DNA of 64,000 nucleotides from Crocinitomix sp. (lineage in GTDB: Bacteria > Bacteroidota > Bacteroidia > Flavobacteriales_D > Crocinitomicaceae), in assembly GCA_013138735.1 (NCBI GenBank), contig WTCE01000117.1, positions 38,746 to 102,745 on the forward strand, read 5' to 3'. Under the pieces are notes generated by a model. The model was not told the origin of the DNA and did no database searches. It worked only from the letters and a program-made list of their open reading frames with translations. Below are positions 25,415 to 34,606 of this stretch, piece after piece; the stretch's first letter is position 1, and each line of letters starts with the position of its first letter. Made by a program: the position numbers and the translations under genes.

Positions 25415-26818
25415 TTAGTTAGTAGAACGGTTTAACAGTTGTTTGGCAAAATTCAAAAATGTATCGAGATCTTTAGAACGAGTTGCAATACCGACCGAAA
25501 CACGAGTAGCACCTCGCATCTTATTTAAAAAATCAATCATGTCGTAGTAATTACCAGTAGTTCTGCTCGTAAAATATTTCGCTAATTCTTCTGTGGTTAA
25601 ACAATTGTTGATTTCATCAATACCTGGATTGCAAAAACAACCTGATCGGATCGATATCATTTCAGCATTTGCTTCCTCCTCAATCGACTCAAAAGGTATT
25701 AAATCACCATTTTTATCGAAAAAATTCATGATGAGTGTTCCGCCTACATCTTCCCGTTCTGTAGGTCCAAAGATTCGAACGAGCGCATTTCCATTATCAT
25801 GCTTTAATTGGCGCAATTCATTGCAGAGATGATTTATTAGTCCACTTACACGTTCGTTTATACGATCCATACCAATCGCATTAATATAATCAAGACCAAT
25901 GCCAATAGCTGGTATATCAAGATAGTTTAATGTCCCGTTTTCATAGCGTTCATGATTATTAGCCAAATAGTGATGTTGAGATTGTACCGAAGCTAGTGTA
26001 ACAGTTCCACCTGCAAACCATGGTTTTACAAGCTTTTCAAATTTGTTTTTTTTAATTAATAAACAGCCAATCCCTGTAGGGTAACCAAAAATCTTGTAAA
26101 ATGAGACGGATACAAAGTCAGGTTTATACTTTGATAAATCTAATTTTGAAGTAGGCACAAAAGCAGCAGCATCTAATAATACATCCCATCCCTTATCATG
26201 CGCTTTTTCAATCCATTTAAGGTCATGTTTTACACCTGAAACGTTTGACTGTGCTGGGAAAGCAAATAATTTTTGCTCGCATTCATCTTTACCAGCTAAA
26301 AGTTCGGTTAAAGTGTCAGTATTTACGCGAAGATCTTCATATTGAATTGGACAATATTCAAATGTGCTGTGTTTATTGACGGCATATTCTCGAATTCCAT
26401 TTACAGAATTGTGGTTGTCGGCTAATAATAGAAAATGGCCTTTGTTAGTGAATGGGTAACATTCTCCTACAATTTTTAGCGCCGCAGAAGCATTCTGTGT
26501 GAAAACGCAGAAATAATCATCCGCATTGAAAAAGTCCAATACTTTCTGCCGACTCTCATCCACTAATTCAGTCGCTAATTTTGATGTTGGATTTGTTGAA
26601 TGCGGATTACCAAAGACATTTTCACTTAGAAGGGAGTAGTGCTTATCCAATTGCGATTTGGCATATAAGTTACCGCCTGTAAAATCTAAATAAGTGTGTC
26701 CAGCGCTAATTATACGGTGGTATTCACGTTCAATTAAATCATTAAAGAAATCGTCGTGAGCAATACCAAGTTTCTTGGAGCTAGGGCGAAACCGTTTTAG
26801 TAGGGACAAAGTCATCAT
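25415..26818 (-). CDS. PLP-dependent class V enzyme, molybdenum-cofactor-sulfurase-like, without MOSC domain
   Basis: 467 residues. The N-terminus YLDFTGGNLYAKSQL, the phrase NVFGNPHSTNPTSKLA and the PLP lysine in SFYKIFGYPTGIG (Lys242) correspond to the N-terminal sulfurase domain of eukaryotic-type MOCOS, and the Cys pair GCFCNPG (Cys394, Cys396) matches its mobilised sulfur loop. Canonical MOCOS carries a MOSC domain after this, which is absent, and the neighbours are not Moco genes. It is therefore a sulfurase-like homologue with unknown acceptor, or a class V aminotransferase or cysteine desulfurase. Confidence 0.85.
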   Translation of the reverse strand: MMTLSLLKRFRPSSKKLGIAHDDFFNDLIEREYHRIISAGHTYLDFTGGNLYAKSQLDKHYSLLSENVFGNPHSTNPTSKLATELVDESRQKVLDFFNADDYFCVFTQNASAALKIVGECYPFTNKGHFLLLADNHNSVNGIREYAVNKHSTFEYCPIQYEDLRVNTDTLTELLAGKDECEQKLFAFPAQSNVSGVKHDLKWIEKAHDKGWDVLLDAAAFVPTSKLDLSKYKPDFVSVSFYKIFGYPTGIGCLLIKKNKFEKLVKPWFAGGTVTLASVQSQHHYLANNHERYENGTLNYLDIPAIGIGLDYINAIGMDRINERVSGLINHLCNELRQLKHDNGNALVRIFGPTEREDVGGTLIMNFFDKNGDLIPFESIEEEANAEMISIRSGCFCNPGIDEINNCLTTEELAKYFTSRTTGNYYDMIDFLNKMRGATRVSVGIATRSKDLDTFLNFAKQLLNRSTN

Positions 26819-26896
26819 TAATATAGAATTAGGTTCATATACGGCTAAATGTATAAAATCATTTTTAATTAAGGTTATTAAAAAATGAATAAAGCG

Positions 26897-26938
26897 AACC
26901 CATATAATCTACGTTTTTAGTAGACTATATAAGGGGTT
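26897..26938. repeat. Imperfect inverted repeat between genes
   Basis: The arms around 26899-26911 and 26920-26937 pair as AACCC-ATATA-ATCTAC with GTAGAC-TATAT-AAGGGGTT, with one mismatch and a bulge, around a TTTTTA loop. There is no clean T-tract on either side, so it is a weak terminator or attenuator at best. Confidence 0.35.
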
Positions 26939-26997
26939 TAGTAAGGTGTTTGAATTTCGGAATGCTGTGAAAAACAAATAAATCAGTCTTCTTCGAA

Positions 26998-27204
26998 TTA
27001 AAAAATCCAGATAAATAATAAAACGTAAACCAAAAACCCTAAGAAACCCGTCAGAAAACCTCCTGCTTTATAAAAGTCGCGATAAGTCTTTTTAGAACCA
27101 CTAAATTTGGCGATTATCCACCTGATAAGAGCTCCTGGAAGCATAAAGAGCCATGGGATAATATTGTTAAATACTACTTCGAAGATTGGTTCTATATAGT
27201 CCAT
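26998..27204 (-). CDS. Small two-TM hypothetical membrane protein
   Basis: 68 residues: MDYIEPIFEVVFNN, a first TM (about 15-32, WLFMLPGALIRWIIA), a basic loop (KFSGSKKTYRDFYKAGG) and a second TM (about 49-67, TGFLGFLVYVLLFIWIF). No signature recognised. It starts 9 bases after the GNAT stop on the same strand, so the two are co-transcribed. Confidence 0.65.
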   Translation of the reverse strand: MDYIEPIFEVVFNNIIPWLFMLPGALIRWIIAKFSGSKKTYRDFYKAGGFLTGFLGFLVYVLLFIWIF

Positions 27205-27213
27205 TGGTCAAAT

Positions 27214-27666
27214 TTAGGAATTATCTGTGTTCAACCGCTTCAGCATCCAAATATCACAGCCAAAATGTCCTGAATCGCCCAAAGCTGTTGTCAACATTTT
27301 ATAACCTATCTTTTCATAGATTCTTACCGCATCTTTAAAATCAGGAGTGGATTCAATATATAAATTATCATAACTGTTCTCAAAAGCAAATGCCTCACAT
27401 TTTTCATAAAGTTTCCGCCCAACTCCTGTTCCACGAACATCTCCAGCTACATAAAACTTCACCAATTCAGCGCAGCCATTTGGTAAATCTGCAGTTGGAT
27501 AAATGCCGCAACATCCTTTTATTAATCCCTTTTCTTCTGCCACAAAAAGTACAGCATTATCAACCTGAAAAAGTTTGAATAAAGCGTCTGTTGTAGGGTC
27601 AGTATAAACTGTTCCTTTTGTTTTGGCGCCATATTCGTCAAAAACGCCACGAATCATTTGGGCCAC
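27214..27666 (-). CDS. GNAT family N-acetyltransferase
   Basis: 150 residues from a GTG start, giving MAQMIRGVFDEYG. The acetyl-CoA site is VRGTGVGRKLYEKCEAFA, preceded by the CAELVKFYVAGD strand and followed by NLYIESTPDFKDAVRIYEKIGYKML. The in-frame upstream codons read IIEPTDNQN, a good GNAT start, but no ATG, GTG or TTG precedes them before a stop. The natural start may therefore be an ATT/ATA codon, or the start has been lost by a small indel (see findings). The substrate is unknown. Confidence 0.85.
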   Translation of the reverse strand: MAQMIRGVFDEYGAKTKGTVYTDPTTDALFKLFQVDNAVLFVAEEKGLIKGCCGIYPTADLPNGCAELVKFYVAGDVRGTGVGRKLYEKCEAFAFENSYDNLYIESTPDFKDAVRIYEKIGYKMLTTALGDSGHFGCDIWMLKRLNTDNS

Positions 27667-27707
27667 ATTTTGGTTGTCGGTAGGTTCTATAATTCATCTA
27701 TTTTAAA

Positions 27708-28583
27708 TTAACATCCAACTGAAAAATGACTGCCGACAGGTCTTACCGTAGGATAGTTATAAGGCCACCAAGACAAATAAAGCGTGATTGCCGTTTCGTT
27801 ATAATGTGCTGAGGTGTTGAAAATAAAATCGAGAAATCCATCATTGTCAATATCACCACAAAAGAGCAATTCAACCATGGCGTCGTCAAATCTAGGTATA
27901 GCTGCGATTAAACTTTGATTAGCGATATAGCCAGGATTTATAGTTAAATAAAGTTTATAATTATAAAAAATAGGCCATTCGGCATTCTCTGCCGCTTCAT
28001 TTTCATAAACTCCAATGGCATATAAGCTATACTCATGATCATTATGCTTAAAGCGAATAGTGTCTTTTGGGAAAATTTGATTTTCATCAAAATTTATGGC
28101 GTCAATTTTTCCAGATTCATACCAATCAGATTGTTCTATCAAAAGAATGCATTCATCTTGATTGACCGTTTTAATCTCCCAGCCAGTTTGTTGGTCATCA
28201 TCATCTAAAACAGGGTCATTTATGCGGGAAACATCCAGGAGCGCATCTGTTATGTAGGTGCTGTCTTCATTCTTGAAAATCCCCATCCAGTTTCTATCCA
28301 TGTCTTCTGAGGAAAATTCGTCCGAATGAAATATTCCAACCGTCTTTAAATTCATGAAGCTTTTTTGAGATTCACTTGGAAAATAAGTGCTATCCAAAAC
28401 CAACGTATCTAAAGCTGATTCATTCAGAATTTCTGAAATAACAGTGTCTAAAATGGGCGTTTCTTGAGTAACAATATTAGATGCACTATCAGTTGTTGGG
28501 TGTGAATTATTACAAGCTAAAAAGGATGTAAAAGCAAGCGTCAATCCGACACATTTTAAGGTTGTTAGCTTATTTATATTCAT
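27708..28583 (-). CDS. Lipoprotein with FG-GAP-like element
   Basis: 291 residues with a lipobox (TSFLACNNS, Cys24). The mature part is acidic, with LLFCGDIDNDGFLDFIF near the C-terminus (an FG-GAP/calcium-binding-like DxDxDG loop) and ITLYLSWWPYNYP. The role is unknown. Its first 14 bases overlap the end of the 28570-29475 gene, so the two are coupled. Confidence 0.72.
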   Translation of the reverse strand: MNINKLTTLKCVGLTLAFTSFLACNNSHPTTDSASNIVTQETPILDTVISEILNESALDTLVLDSTYFPSESQKSFMNLKTVGIFHSDEFSSEDMDRNWMGIFKNEDSTYITDALLDVSRINDPVLDDDDQQTGWEIKTVNQDECILLIEQSDWYESGKIDAINFDENQIFPKDTIRFKHNDHEYSLYAIGVYENEAAENAEWPIFYNYKLYLTINPGYIANQSLIAAIPRFDDAMVELLFCGDIDNDGFLDFIFNTSAHYNETAITLYLSWWPYNYPTVRPVGSHFSVGC

Positions 28584-29475
28584 AATGTTTAGTGTCCACT
28601 TTATTATTGCGATTATCGTAGTGCGTTTCTTTTATCAATAAACCGCGTTGGTCATATTCATAATATGTTTTATTGTAAATATCGGATTTCATTCCTGATA
28701 ACCACCAAGTGCTGTCTAGTTTATGAGGGCTGCTATAAAAGTATTGTTGGTCCACACCAAGTTTATCTGAAGGGTAGAAATGGGCATGTTTCTGTTTTAA
28801 ATTGCCGAACTCATCATATTCGTATTGGTAGATTGATTTTATAACATGATCGTAACGATTTATGCTTTTTGTTGGCTGCCCTTTAGTATTAAAATATTTT
28901 TCAGTAGTAAAAATAGTGTCTCGGTCGTCATAGCCTTTTATTCGAAATAAAAATGAAGTATTCCGCAAAGTATCATAGTCCGTATGCTCCCACCAAGCAG
29001 TATCGCTAAAACGATAATTGGCATAATCAACTAAGCGGTCATGCAAGTCATAATTCCACGATTCACTTAATTTATAGGTTTTTAAATTATTAGAAATCAA
29101 TGTTTGAATATGTCTTGATTTTAGATAAACATAAATTGTTTCGCTATCTCGTTTTCCGTTGCACTCAAACTCGTAGGCCGTGGATTTAAGTATGGCTCCC
29201 TTTCTACTATATTCTTTGACATTCATCAAATTCCCGTTTGAACAAAAGTTGGTGGTCTTTACGCAATATCCCAAATCGTTAATGATTTTCACTGTGTTTA
29301 CATGGTCGAATTCATCATAGTGACTGCTACTGTGTTTAATCAATACAGAATCTATGTTATGGGTTTGATAGAGCAAGGTTTGATCGTAAGTGATTTTTCC
29401 AGCAGAATCAACTGAGAGCATAGAGAAAAGTGCACTAATTGCTATTAATAGAATGGAAAGACGGATTAGTTTCAT
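28570..29475 (-). CDS. Secreted RHS/YD-like repeat protein
   Basis: 301 residues with an N-terminal signal peptide (MKLIRLSILLIAISALFSM). The body is rich in YEYDEFGNLKQKH, YYEYDQRGLLIKETHYDNR and YRFSDTAWW units, the Tyr/Asp/Gly strand pattern of degenerate RHS or YD repeats. It is translationally coupled to the lipoprotein after it. It could be a cell-surface structural protein; no function is known. Confidence 0.7.
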   Translation of the reverse strand: MKLIRLSILLIAISALFSMLSVDSAGKITYDQTLLYQTHNIDSVLIKHSSSHYDEFDHVNTVKIINDLGYCVKTTNFCSNGNLMNVKEYSRKGAILKSTAYEFECNGKRDSETIYVYLKSRHIQTLISNNLKTYKLSESWNYDLHDRLVDYANYRFSDTAWWEHTDYDTLRNTSFLFRIKGYDDRDTIFTTEKYFNTKGQPTKSINRYDHVIKSIYQYEYDEFGNLKQKHAHFYPSDKLGVDQQYFYSSPHKLDSTWWLSGMKSDIYNKTYYEYDQRGLLIKETHYDNRNNKVDTKHYEYK

Positions 29476-29543
29476 GCATCAAACTTTACACAACTAAAAT
29501 ACAATAAATGAAAGAGGAAAATGAAATCTAAATTAATGTTCGC

Positions 29544-30803
29544 TTAAAAAAACTGTCCCAAACCAAAAGTAAAGGCCACTTTTTTATCATTTTGAATGAT
29601 TTTTGTGCTTAAATCAAGTCTAAAAATGGTTTTATAGATAAAACGCGAATGTAAACGAATTCCAATTCCTCCATAGAGATTTGTTTTTTGTTCCTTAAAA
29701 ATGGAGGCAATTGATGCCCCAGGAGTACGTAAAGCGCCATAATCGCTAAAGGCAGCAACTTGTGCAATAAAGTATTTCTTTTTAAGCACGGTGTGCAAAT
29801 ATTCGGCATTAATAATGAACTCGGCCGTGCCACGCTCAACCCTGTTGCCAACTCCTCGAACATTGATGAAACCGTCCAAAACAAAAGGAGCAAATGGGCT
29901 GTCGTTATTTGTTGAAATTCCCAATTGATTTTGGATTCCGAAATTACCCCTTTTCCCCAATCGTTTAAAATATTTGAATCGGGTAGTGGCTTTAAGGAAG
30001 CTGGCTTCAGGCATTCCTTCAGTATGAATCATTTCCGAGAAAAAGGCTGCTGAAATTCCCTCTCTAAATTCATAATGTTGGTTAATGCCTTCATAATCCG
30101 TTCTAAAGCGAATTTGATATTTATTAAAACTGAATTCATTTTGTATATAACCAATATCCGCATTGTCCAATTGCTCATATTTTTCCCACATGTACATGCC
30201 GCCTAATCCTAAGCGTAATTTTTTTCCTAACCAATAAAATCCACCTAATGAAACGGAATAATTATCAAAATTGAAACTGGCAACGGTGTCCATAAAATAG
30301 AGCGGTTCAATGGTCGAATATTTGGCTAGTGCAACCTCATGTCCAGTTTTGCCATTGGCGTGTTTAGGCGCCGTGTAAAATACCGCCAAAGAATGCCTGT
30401 CGTAATATTGATAGAGAAAACCAATAGATTGTGCTTTTCCTAAAAAATTAATTTGATTTGCACCTGCTTGAAATTTGAATTGATCTTTAAATCCGGATAT
30501 TGAAACAATGGGGTAGAGGTACACCGCTTCTTCAATGATAAAAACAAGATGCGCATTACCAGCTGGATCTATTTTTACGGAATGATCAACACTAAAAAAT
30601 AGATTCAAATTTTTTAGTGTTTGTAAATCGTTAGCCAATATCGTTGAATCTAATTCCGTTCCAACTTTACAATCGATTAAGGCGGCTAAATAATTGGTAT
30701 CGGTTTTTGTAGCACCTTCAAAGTGAATTGTTTCCACTGTTTGCCCATAACCATTTGAAAAATGACTTAGAAACAGCGCAATAAAAAGAAGATTCCGAAT
30801 CAC
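29544..30803 (-). CDS. POTRA plus Omp85-like outer-membrane barrel
   Basis: 419 residues from a GTG start, with a signal peptide (about 1-20, ends GYGQ). A single POTRA-like domain (ETIHFEGATKTDTNYLAALIDCKVGTELDS) leads into a beta-barrel with typical alternation, ending in Phe-Phe (LGLGQFF), an outer-membrane barrel end. This resembles the BamA/TamA superfamily in a short form with one POTRA rather than three to five. It is the last gene of an operon, 9 bases after a DUF547/barrel fusion. Confidence 0.78.
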   Translation of the reverse strand: MIRNLLFIALFLSHFSNGYGQTVETIHFEGATKTDTNYLAALIDCKVGTELDSTILANDLQTLKNLNLFFSVDHSVKIDPAGNAHLVFIIEEAVYLYPIVSISGFKDQFKFQAGANQINFLGKAQSIGFLYQYYDRHSLAVFYTAPKHANGKTGHEVALAKYSTIEPLYFMDTVASFNFDNYSVSLGGFYWLGKKLRLGLGGMYMWEKYEQLDNADIGYIQNEFSFNKYQIRFRTDYEGINQHYEFREGISAAFFSEMIHTEGMPEASFLKATTRFKYFKRLGKRGNFGIQNQLGISTNNDSPFAPFVLDGFINVRGVGNRVERGTAEFIINAEYLHTVLKKKYFIAQVAAFSDYGALRTPGASIASIFKEQKTNLYGGIGIRLHSRFIYKTIFRLDLSTKIIQNDKKVAFTFGLGQFF

Positions 30804-30812
30804 TTTTTTAAA

Positions 30813-32555
30813 CTAACGGGTTAAAAATTTCACTCCAATATTGAAGGTTTCACCAAGACCACTATTCTTTCCTCTCCAGAAATTTGTGTACAATGCCTCA
30901 ATGTTCAAGTTAGAACGTAGTTGGTATTTAAATCCAATTCCAGATGCTGTATAATTCATTGGAATTACCCAATCTGTAACAATTGGATCATGACCGTTGA
31001 TGTTATTTGTGAAACGTGCAACATGCTGCGTCATTCCATAAACCGTAATTTTTTTAGTGGGGAAATAACTTACAAATACACTTGCTGGCATATCTAACAT
31101 TCCAATTTGACTGTCATAACGTTTGAATCTGAATAAAAAATCTAATTCCGCAAATACTTGAAAATCACCAAAGGTTTTATCGATAAACAATTGATTCCAC
31201 CAAGTAATCCTGTCCCAATCTGCCCAATAAAGGTTGTCTAATCCTTCCGGATCATTAAACCCTTCGGGATGTCGAACTGTTGGCATGAACAATGTGCTTT
31301 GAATAGAGAAATTGCTCACCGCTTTAAAAGGTTGAACTTTAATTCTTGCACCAATTGATGTTATTCCAACCCTTGCCGAATCATTATTCGCATAAGCAAA
31401 TGCATTGGATATTCCACCATAAGTTGAATCGACTGATGATCTTCCAGAATTTTTAAAGTTGACATCTAATCCAACATTAATGCGTTTTGATTCAGTAATA
31501 CCGTAGGTAACTTGCGCCAAATGTGTTACAAAAGTTGCGCGGTATCCTGAATATTCTTGCCCTTGCCATAGATTGTGATTCTCGGTATAAAGCGTGTTGA
31601 AAAGTGTAAAATCAAACTTACCTTTTGCTAATAAACTACCGGCTGTAAATGTTTGCAGGTTTATGGGTGTTAAAACAGGGATAGTCTGGAAAATCTGTGA
31701 CAAGTCAGCTGATTCTGGAACTTCCACGTCCTCCGGTTTGATTTCAGGTTCTATATCTTCCAATTCTTTTTTCTCGCTTTTTGGCTTATAAACCTCGTCC
31801 TTATGTGGTAATTCAGGTTCATCTATTTCAACAGGGATGATTTCGAAACTTGCCTTATTGATGGTCCAATCGTAATCATAATATTTCACCTTAAAATCGG
31901 CATTGAAAGGTTCGGATTTAAATGTGTTGATATAAGCGACAACATCTCCTGTGCTGGCTCCAAAATCACTCTGATACCATTCAAAAATTTGTGACAAATA
32001 AATGCTTTTTTTATCAACGTCTGCGTAAACAAAATCACCGCCATTAAAAGCTAGTTTTGTTTGATGGTCCATTTGAAGATCCAATTTTTCAGGACGATAA
32101 GCATAGCTTGCAATTGGTGGGCAACCTAAGCCACCGCAAACTAAAACAAAATGTACACGCGGGTCATTATAAATAGGTCGAATCATTTCATTTTCCAAAG
32201 CATTTAATGAGATTTTTTTCCCTTCAACCATTCCTGATTTATTATCAAAAAATCCTGCAATTTTCATGGGAGAATCAACCAGTGTTGGATGATCTACCAA
32301 TTGATCAATCACTAAAATATTATAGGCATTAATTAAATAAGCTTTCCGCGTTGTTGATTCAATTGTTTCTGTGGCTACATAGTCAACCAACCAATCTAGA
32401 TCTGCAGGATTTTCGCGCAAAGCCTGGTAGTTGACACGACCATCTTTCGTGTACGTTTTAAAGAACACATCAGCCCGATTAAAAAAATCGCTATGTACCT
32501 GTCCAAGAGCGGATAACACAATAAAAAGAGCAATAAATAAGGTTGTTTGGCGCAT
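30813..32555 (-). CDS. DUF547 domain fused to a C-terminal outer-membrane barrel
   Basis: 580 residues. Signal peptide about 1-18 (ends SALGQ). Residues about 25-240 are DUF547 (VNYQALRENPADLDWL, KAYLINAYNILV, ENEMIRPIYNDPRVHFVLVCGGLGCPP, then IYLSQIFEWYQSDFG). A Pro/Glu/Lys-rich linker (about 244-283, VEIDEPELPHKDEVY) follows, then a barrel with strands such as GKFDFTLFNTLYTENHN and the end TFNIGVKFLTR. Two envelope modules are thus joined in one chain. Its start overlaps the DUF2141 stop as TAATG, so expression is tightly coupled. Confidence 0.83.
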   Translation of the reverse strand: MRQTTLFIALFIVLSALGQVHSDFFNRADVFFKTYTKDGRVNYQALRENPADLDWLVDYVATETIESTTRKAYLINAYNILVIDQLVDHPTLVDSPMKIAGFFDNKSGMVEGKKISLNALENEMIRPIYNDPRVHFVLVCGGLGCPPIASYAYRPEKLDLQMDHQTKLAFNGGDFVYADVDKKSIYLSQIFEWYQSDFGASTGDVVAYINTFKSEPFNADFKVKYYDYDWTINKASFEIIPVEIDEPELPHKDEVYKPKSEKKELEDIEPEIKPEDVEVPESADLSQIFQTIPVLTPINLQTFTAGSLLAKGKFDFTLFNTLYTENHNLWQGQEYSGYRATFVTHLAQVTYGITESKRINVGLDVNFKNSGRSSVDSTYGGISNAFAYANNDSARVGITSIGARIKVQPFKAVSNFSIQSTLFMPTVRHPEGFNDPEGLDNLYWADWDRITWWNQLFIDKTFGDFQVFAELDFLFRFKRYDSQIGMLDMPASVFVSYFPTKKITVYGMTQHVARFTNNINGHDPIVTDWVIPMNYTASGIGFKYQLRSNLNIEALYTNFWRGKNSGLGETFNIGVKFLTR

Positions 32556-33013
32556 TATATAAAGTATTGGAGCGTAAGGTTAATCGTTTTTTTGTTGGAA
32601 GACAAATCAAATAAGAGATCGTCATACTTTGGCATTGAAAGAAAAGGGGCCACATTATTTGAAAAGCCGTAACCTTCTAGTGGCAATCCAAAAAATAAAT
32701 CAAGGTCGTTATTGGCGTTTTCATCATCTAAAACTGAGATGGCATAATTGCCTTTGCTTAAATTTTTAGGAATTGTAAATTTAAGTGTTCCAAAATCGGA
32801 AACAACTTGCTTGTTAATTTCAAAGTTAAGATAGGGATTGTCGGGATATTGATTTTCATAATTGTAGATAAAAATGTATATTTTTCCGTCTTTGTTCCTG
32901 ATATTATCAAACAGCACGGTTAATTTAGAATCTGCTTGCTTCGTTTCCTCGTCAAAAGAAACCAAGGTCAGACAACAAATTCCAACCAAAACTATGCTAA
33001 GCAGTTTGACCAT
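32555..33013 (-). CDS. DUF2141 exported protein
   Basis: 152 residues from Met at 33013 (MVKLLSIVLVGICCLTLVSF signal-like start), 17 bases inside the end of the glycosyltransferase gene. DUF2141 signatures are LTVLFDNIRNKDGKIYIFIYNYE, ISVLDDENANNDLDLFFGLPLEGYGFSNN and SKKTINLTLQYF. The family is a beta-sandwich of unknown function. It is the second gene of a GT2-DUF2141-DUF547-Omp85 operon. Confidence 0.87.
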   Translation of the reverse strand: MVKLLSIVLVGICCLTLVSFDEETKQADSKLTVLFDNIRNKDGKIYIFIYNYENQYPDNPYLNFEINKQVVSDFGTLKFTIPKNLSKGNYAISVLDDENANNDLDLFFGLPLEGYGFSNNVAPFLSMPKYDDLLFDLSSNKKTINLTLQYFI

Positions 33014-34499
33014 AGGTAACAGTTTTTGTTGATTTTTTCCAGTGCGAAATTGAACTGTAAAAAACAATACTATAGCCAATAATTAAAAAGGAAACCATTG
33101 GCATCATCCCATAGTCTCCATAATTAATGCATTCATTGAAAGTAAAAATGAAATAAATGAGCAAGGCCGCCTCGAAATAGGTGAGCAATCCAATTTTCTT
33201 CACATTGTATTTATTTTCTCCCCAGTTTGTGTTTTCACTATTTAGGTTGAATTTAGGCGTTCTTACAAAAGGTGTTTTACGTCCAATCCAGCCTTCAATT
33301 ACGGCGATACTATTGTGCAAAGCTAAGCCCATTGAAATGGATAAAAAGAGCGGGAATTGAACAAAAAAGCTCAGCAGTAATTTACCTTTATCTTTTTTAC
33401 CGTATGAATAAGAAATCCAATAAAAGGCCGCCAAAATAAACCAGCTCAGCATAAAAAATGCAGACAGTTTATAAAGGAATATATATTCGCTTAGCTCAGG
33501 CTTAATAACAATTACGGGCATAGATAAAAGCGACAGTAATAGAATAAATACAAATACTGAGCTATTCATTAAATGAAAAGTGGCATGTAGTTTAGTTCTA
33601 AGCGAAAATCCTTTAGCGCGAATTACTTTTGGTAAATTCTTGCCAACGCACTCGGCGGCTCCCTTAGTCCAACGATATTGCTGCGCTTTAAGCGCATTCA
33701 TCTCTACAGGTAATTCTGATGGAGATCCTAACTCTTCTAAATACTGAAATTTCCAACCTCTTAATTGTGCACGGTAGCTTAAGTCTAAATCTTCGGTAAT
33801 GGTGTCAGATTGCCATCCACCAGCATCCGCGATACATGTTTTTCTCCAAATGCCAGCAGTACCGTTAAAATTAATAAAATGGTCGCCAAAATTTCTTCCA
33901 ACTTGTTCAATAGTAAAGTGGGCATTTAAACCAAAGGCCTGTACTTTTGTTAAAAATGAATAATCAGCATTGGTATATTCCCATTTAGACTGTACAACGC
34001 CTATTTTTGGATCTGCAAAATGCGGTACTGTTTTTCTTAGAAAGTCAGGTTCAGGTAAAAAATCTGCATCAAATATGGCTATAAACTCACCTTTGCAAAT
34101 TGCTGTTCCAAAAGCTAAGGCTCCGGCTTTATATCCAATGCGTTCTGGCCTTTTAATGTGTTGGATGTCTATTCCCTGTAATTGATAAAAATGAACTTTT
34201 CTAGCTGCAATATCAAAGCTTTCATCATCAGAATCGTCTAATACCTGAATTTCGAGTTTGTTTTTAGGGTAATCAAAAGCACAAATGCAATCGATCAACC
34301 GCTCTACAACATAAAGTTCATTGAATAATGGCAGTTGAATTGTAACAATGGGCAGTTCTTCGTCTTTCAGTTCTAAAGTCGTCTTTTTCACTTTCTTTTT
34401 ATCACGCAAATAGTTGATAATAAGACTCAGTTGTATCAGGCTGTATATGAATATAAAGCAGATTGATAAAGCAAATGTTATTAAAATGGCAACTTTCAT
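32997..34499 (-). CDS. Membrane glycosyltransferase family 2 (cellulose/mannan synthase-like)
   Basis: 500 residues from Met at 34499 (MKVAILITFALS), preferred over the longer reading. An N-terminal TM is followed by a GT-A domain with LPIVTIQLPLFNE, DDSDDES (nucleotide), FDADFLPEP (DxD), WQSDTITEDLDLSYR (acceptor Asp) and QQYRWTKGA (QxxRW), the processive synthase motif set. Four C-terminal TM helices form the translocation region. The substrate is unknown; similar enzymes make beta-mannan, glucomannan or glycolipids. It is the first gene of the operon, and its stop overlaps the next start by 17 bases. Confidence 0.92.
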   Translation of the reverse strand: MKVAILITFALSICFIFIYSLIQLSLIINYLRDKKKVKKTTLELKDEELPIVTIQLPLFNELYVVERLIDCICAFDYPKNKLEIQVLDDSDDESFDIAARKVHFYQLQGIDIQHIKRPERIGYKAGALAFGTAICKGEFIAIFDADFLPEPDFLRKTVPHFADPKIGVVQSKWEYTNADYSFLTKVQAFGLNAHFTIEQVGRNFGDHFINFNGTAGIWRKTCIADAGGWQSDTITEDLDLSYRAQLRGWKFQYLEELGSPSELPVEMNALKAQQYRWTKGAAECVGKNLPKVIRAKGFSLRTKLHATFHLMNSSVFVFILLLSLLSMPVIVIKPELSEYIFLYKLSAFFMLSWFILAAFYWISYSYGKKDKGKLLLSFFVQFPLFLSISMGLALHNSIAVIEGWIGRKTPFVRTPKFNLNSENTNWGENKYNVKKIGLLTYFEAALLIYFIFTFNECINYGDYGMMPMVSFLIIGYSIVFYSSISHWKKSTKTVTYGQTA

Positions 34500-34606
34500 A
34501 GGTAAGTATAAAAAGCTTTGACGCTGCACTCTTTTTAAACTTACACATTTTTTTTGTTAAAACGTGAACTGTGTGTATGGTTGATTATACGGTAATTAAA
34601 CAGAAT

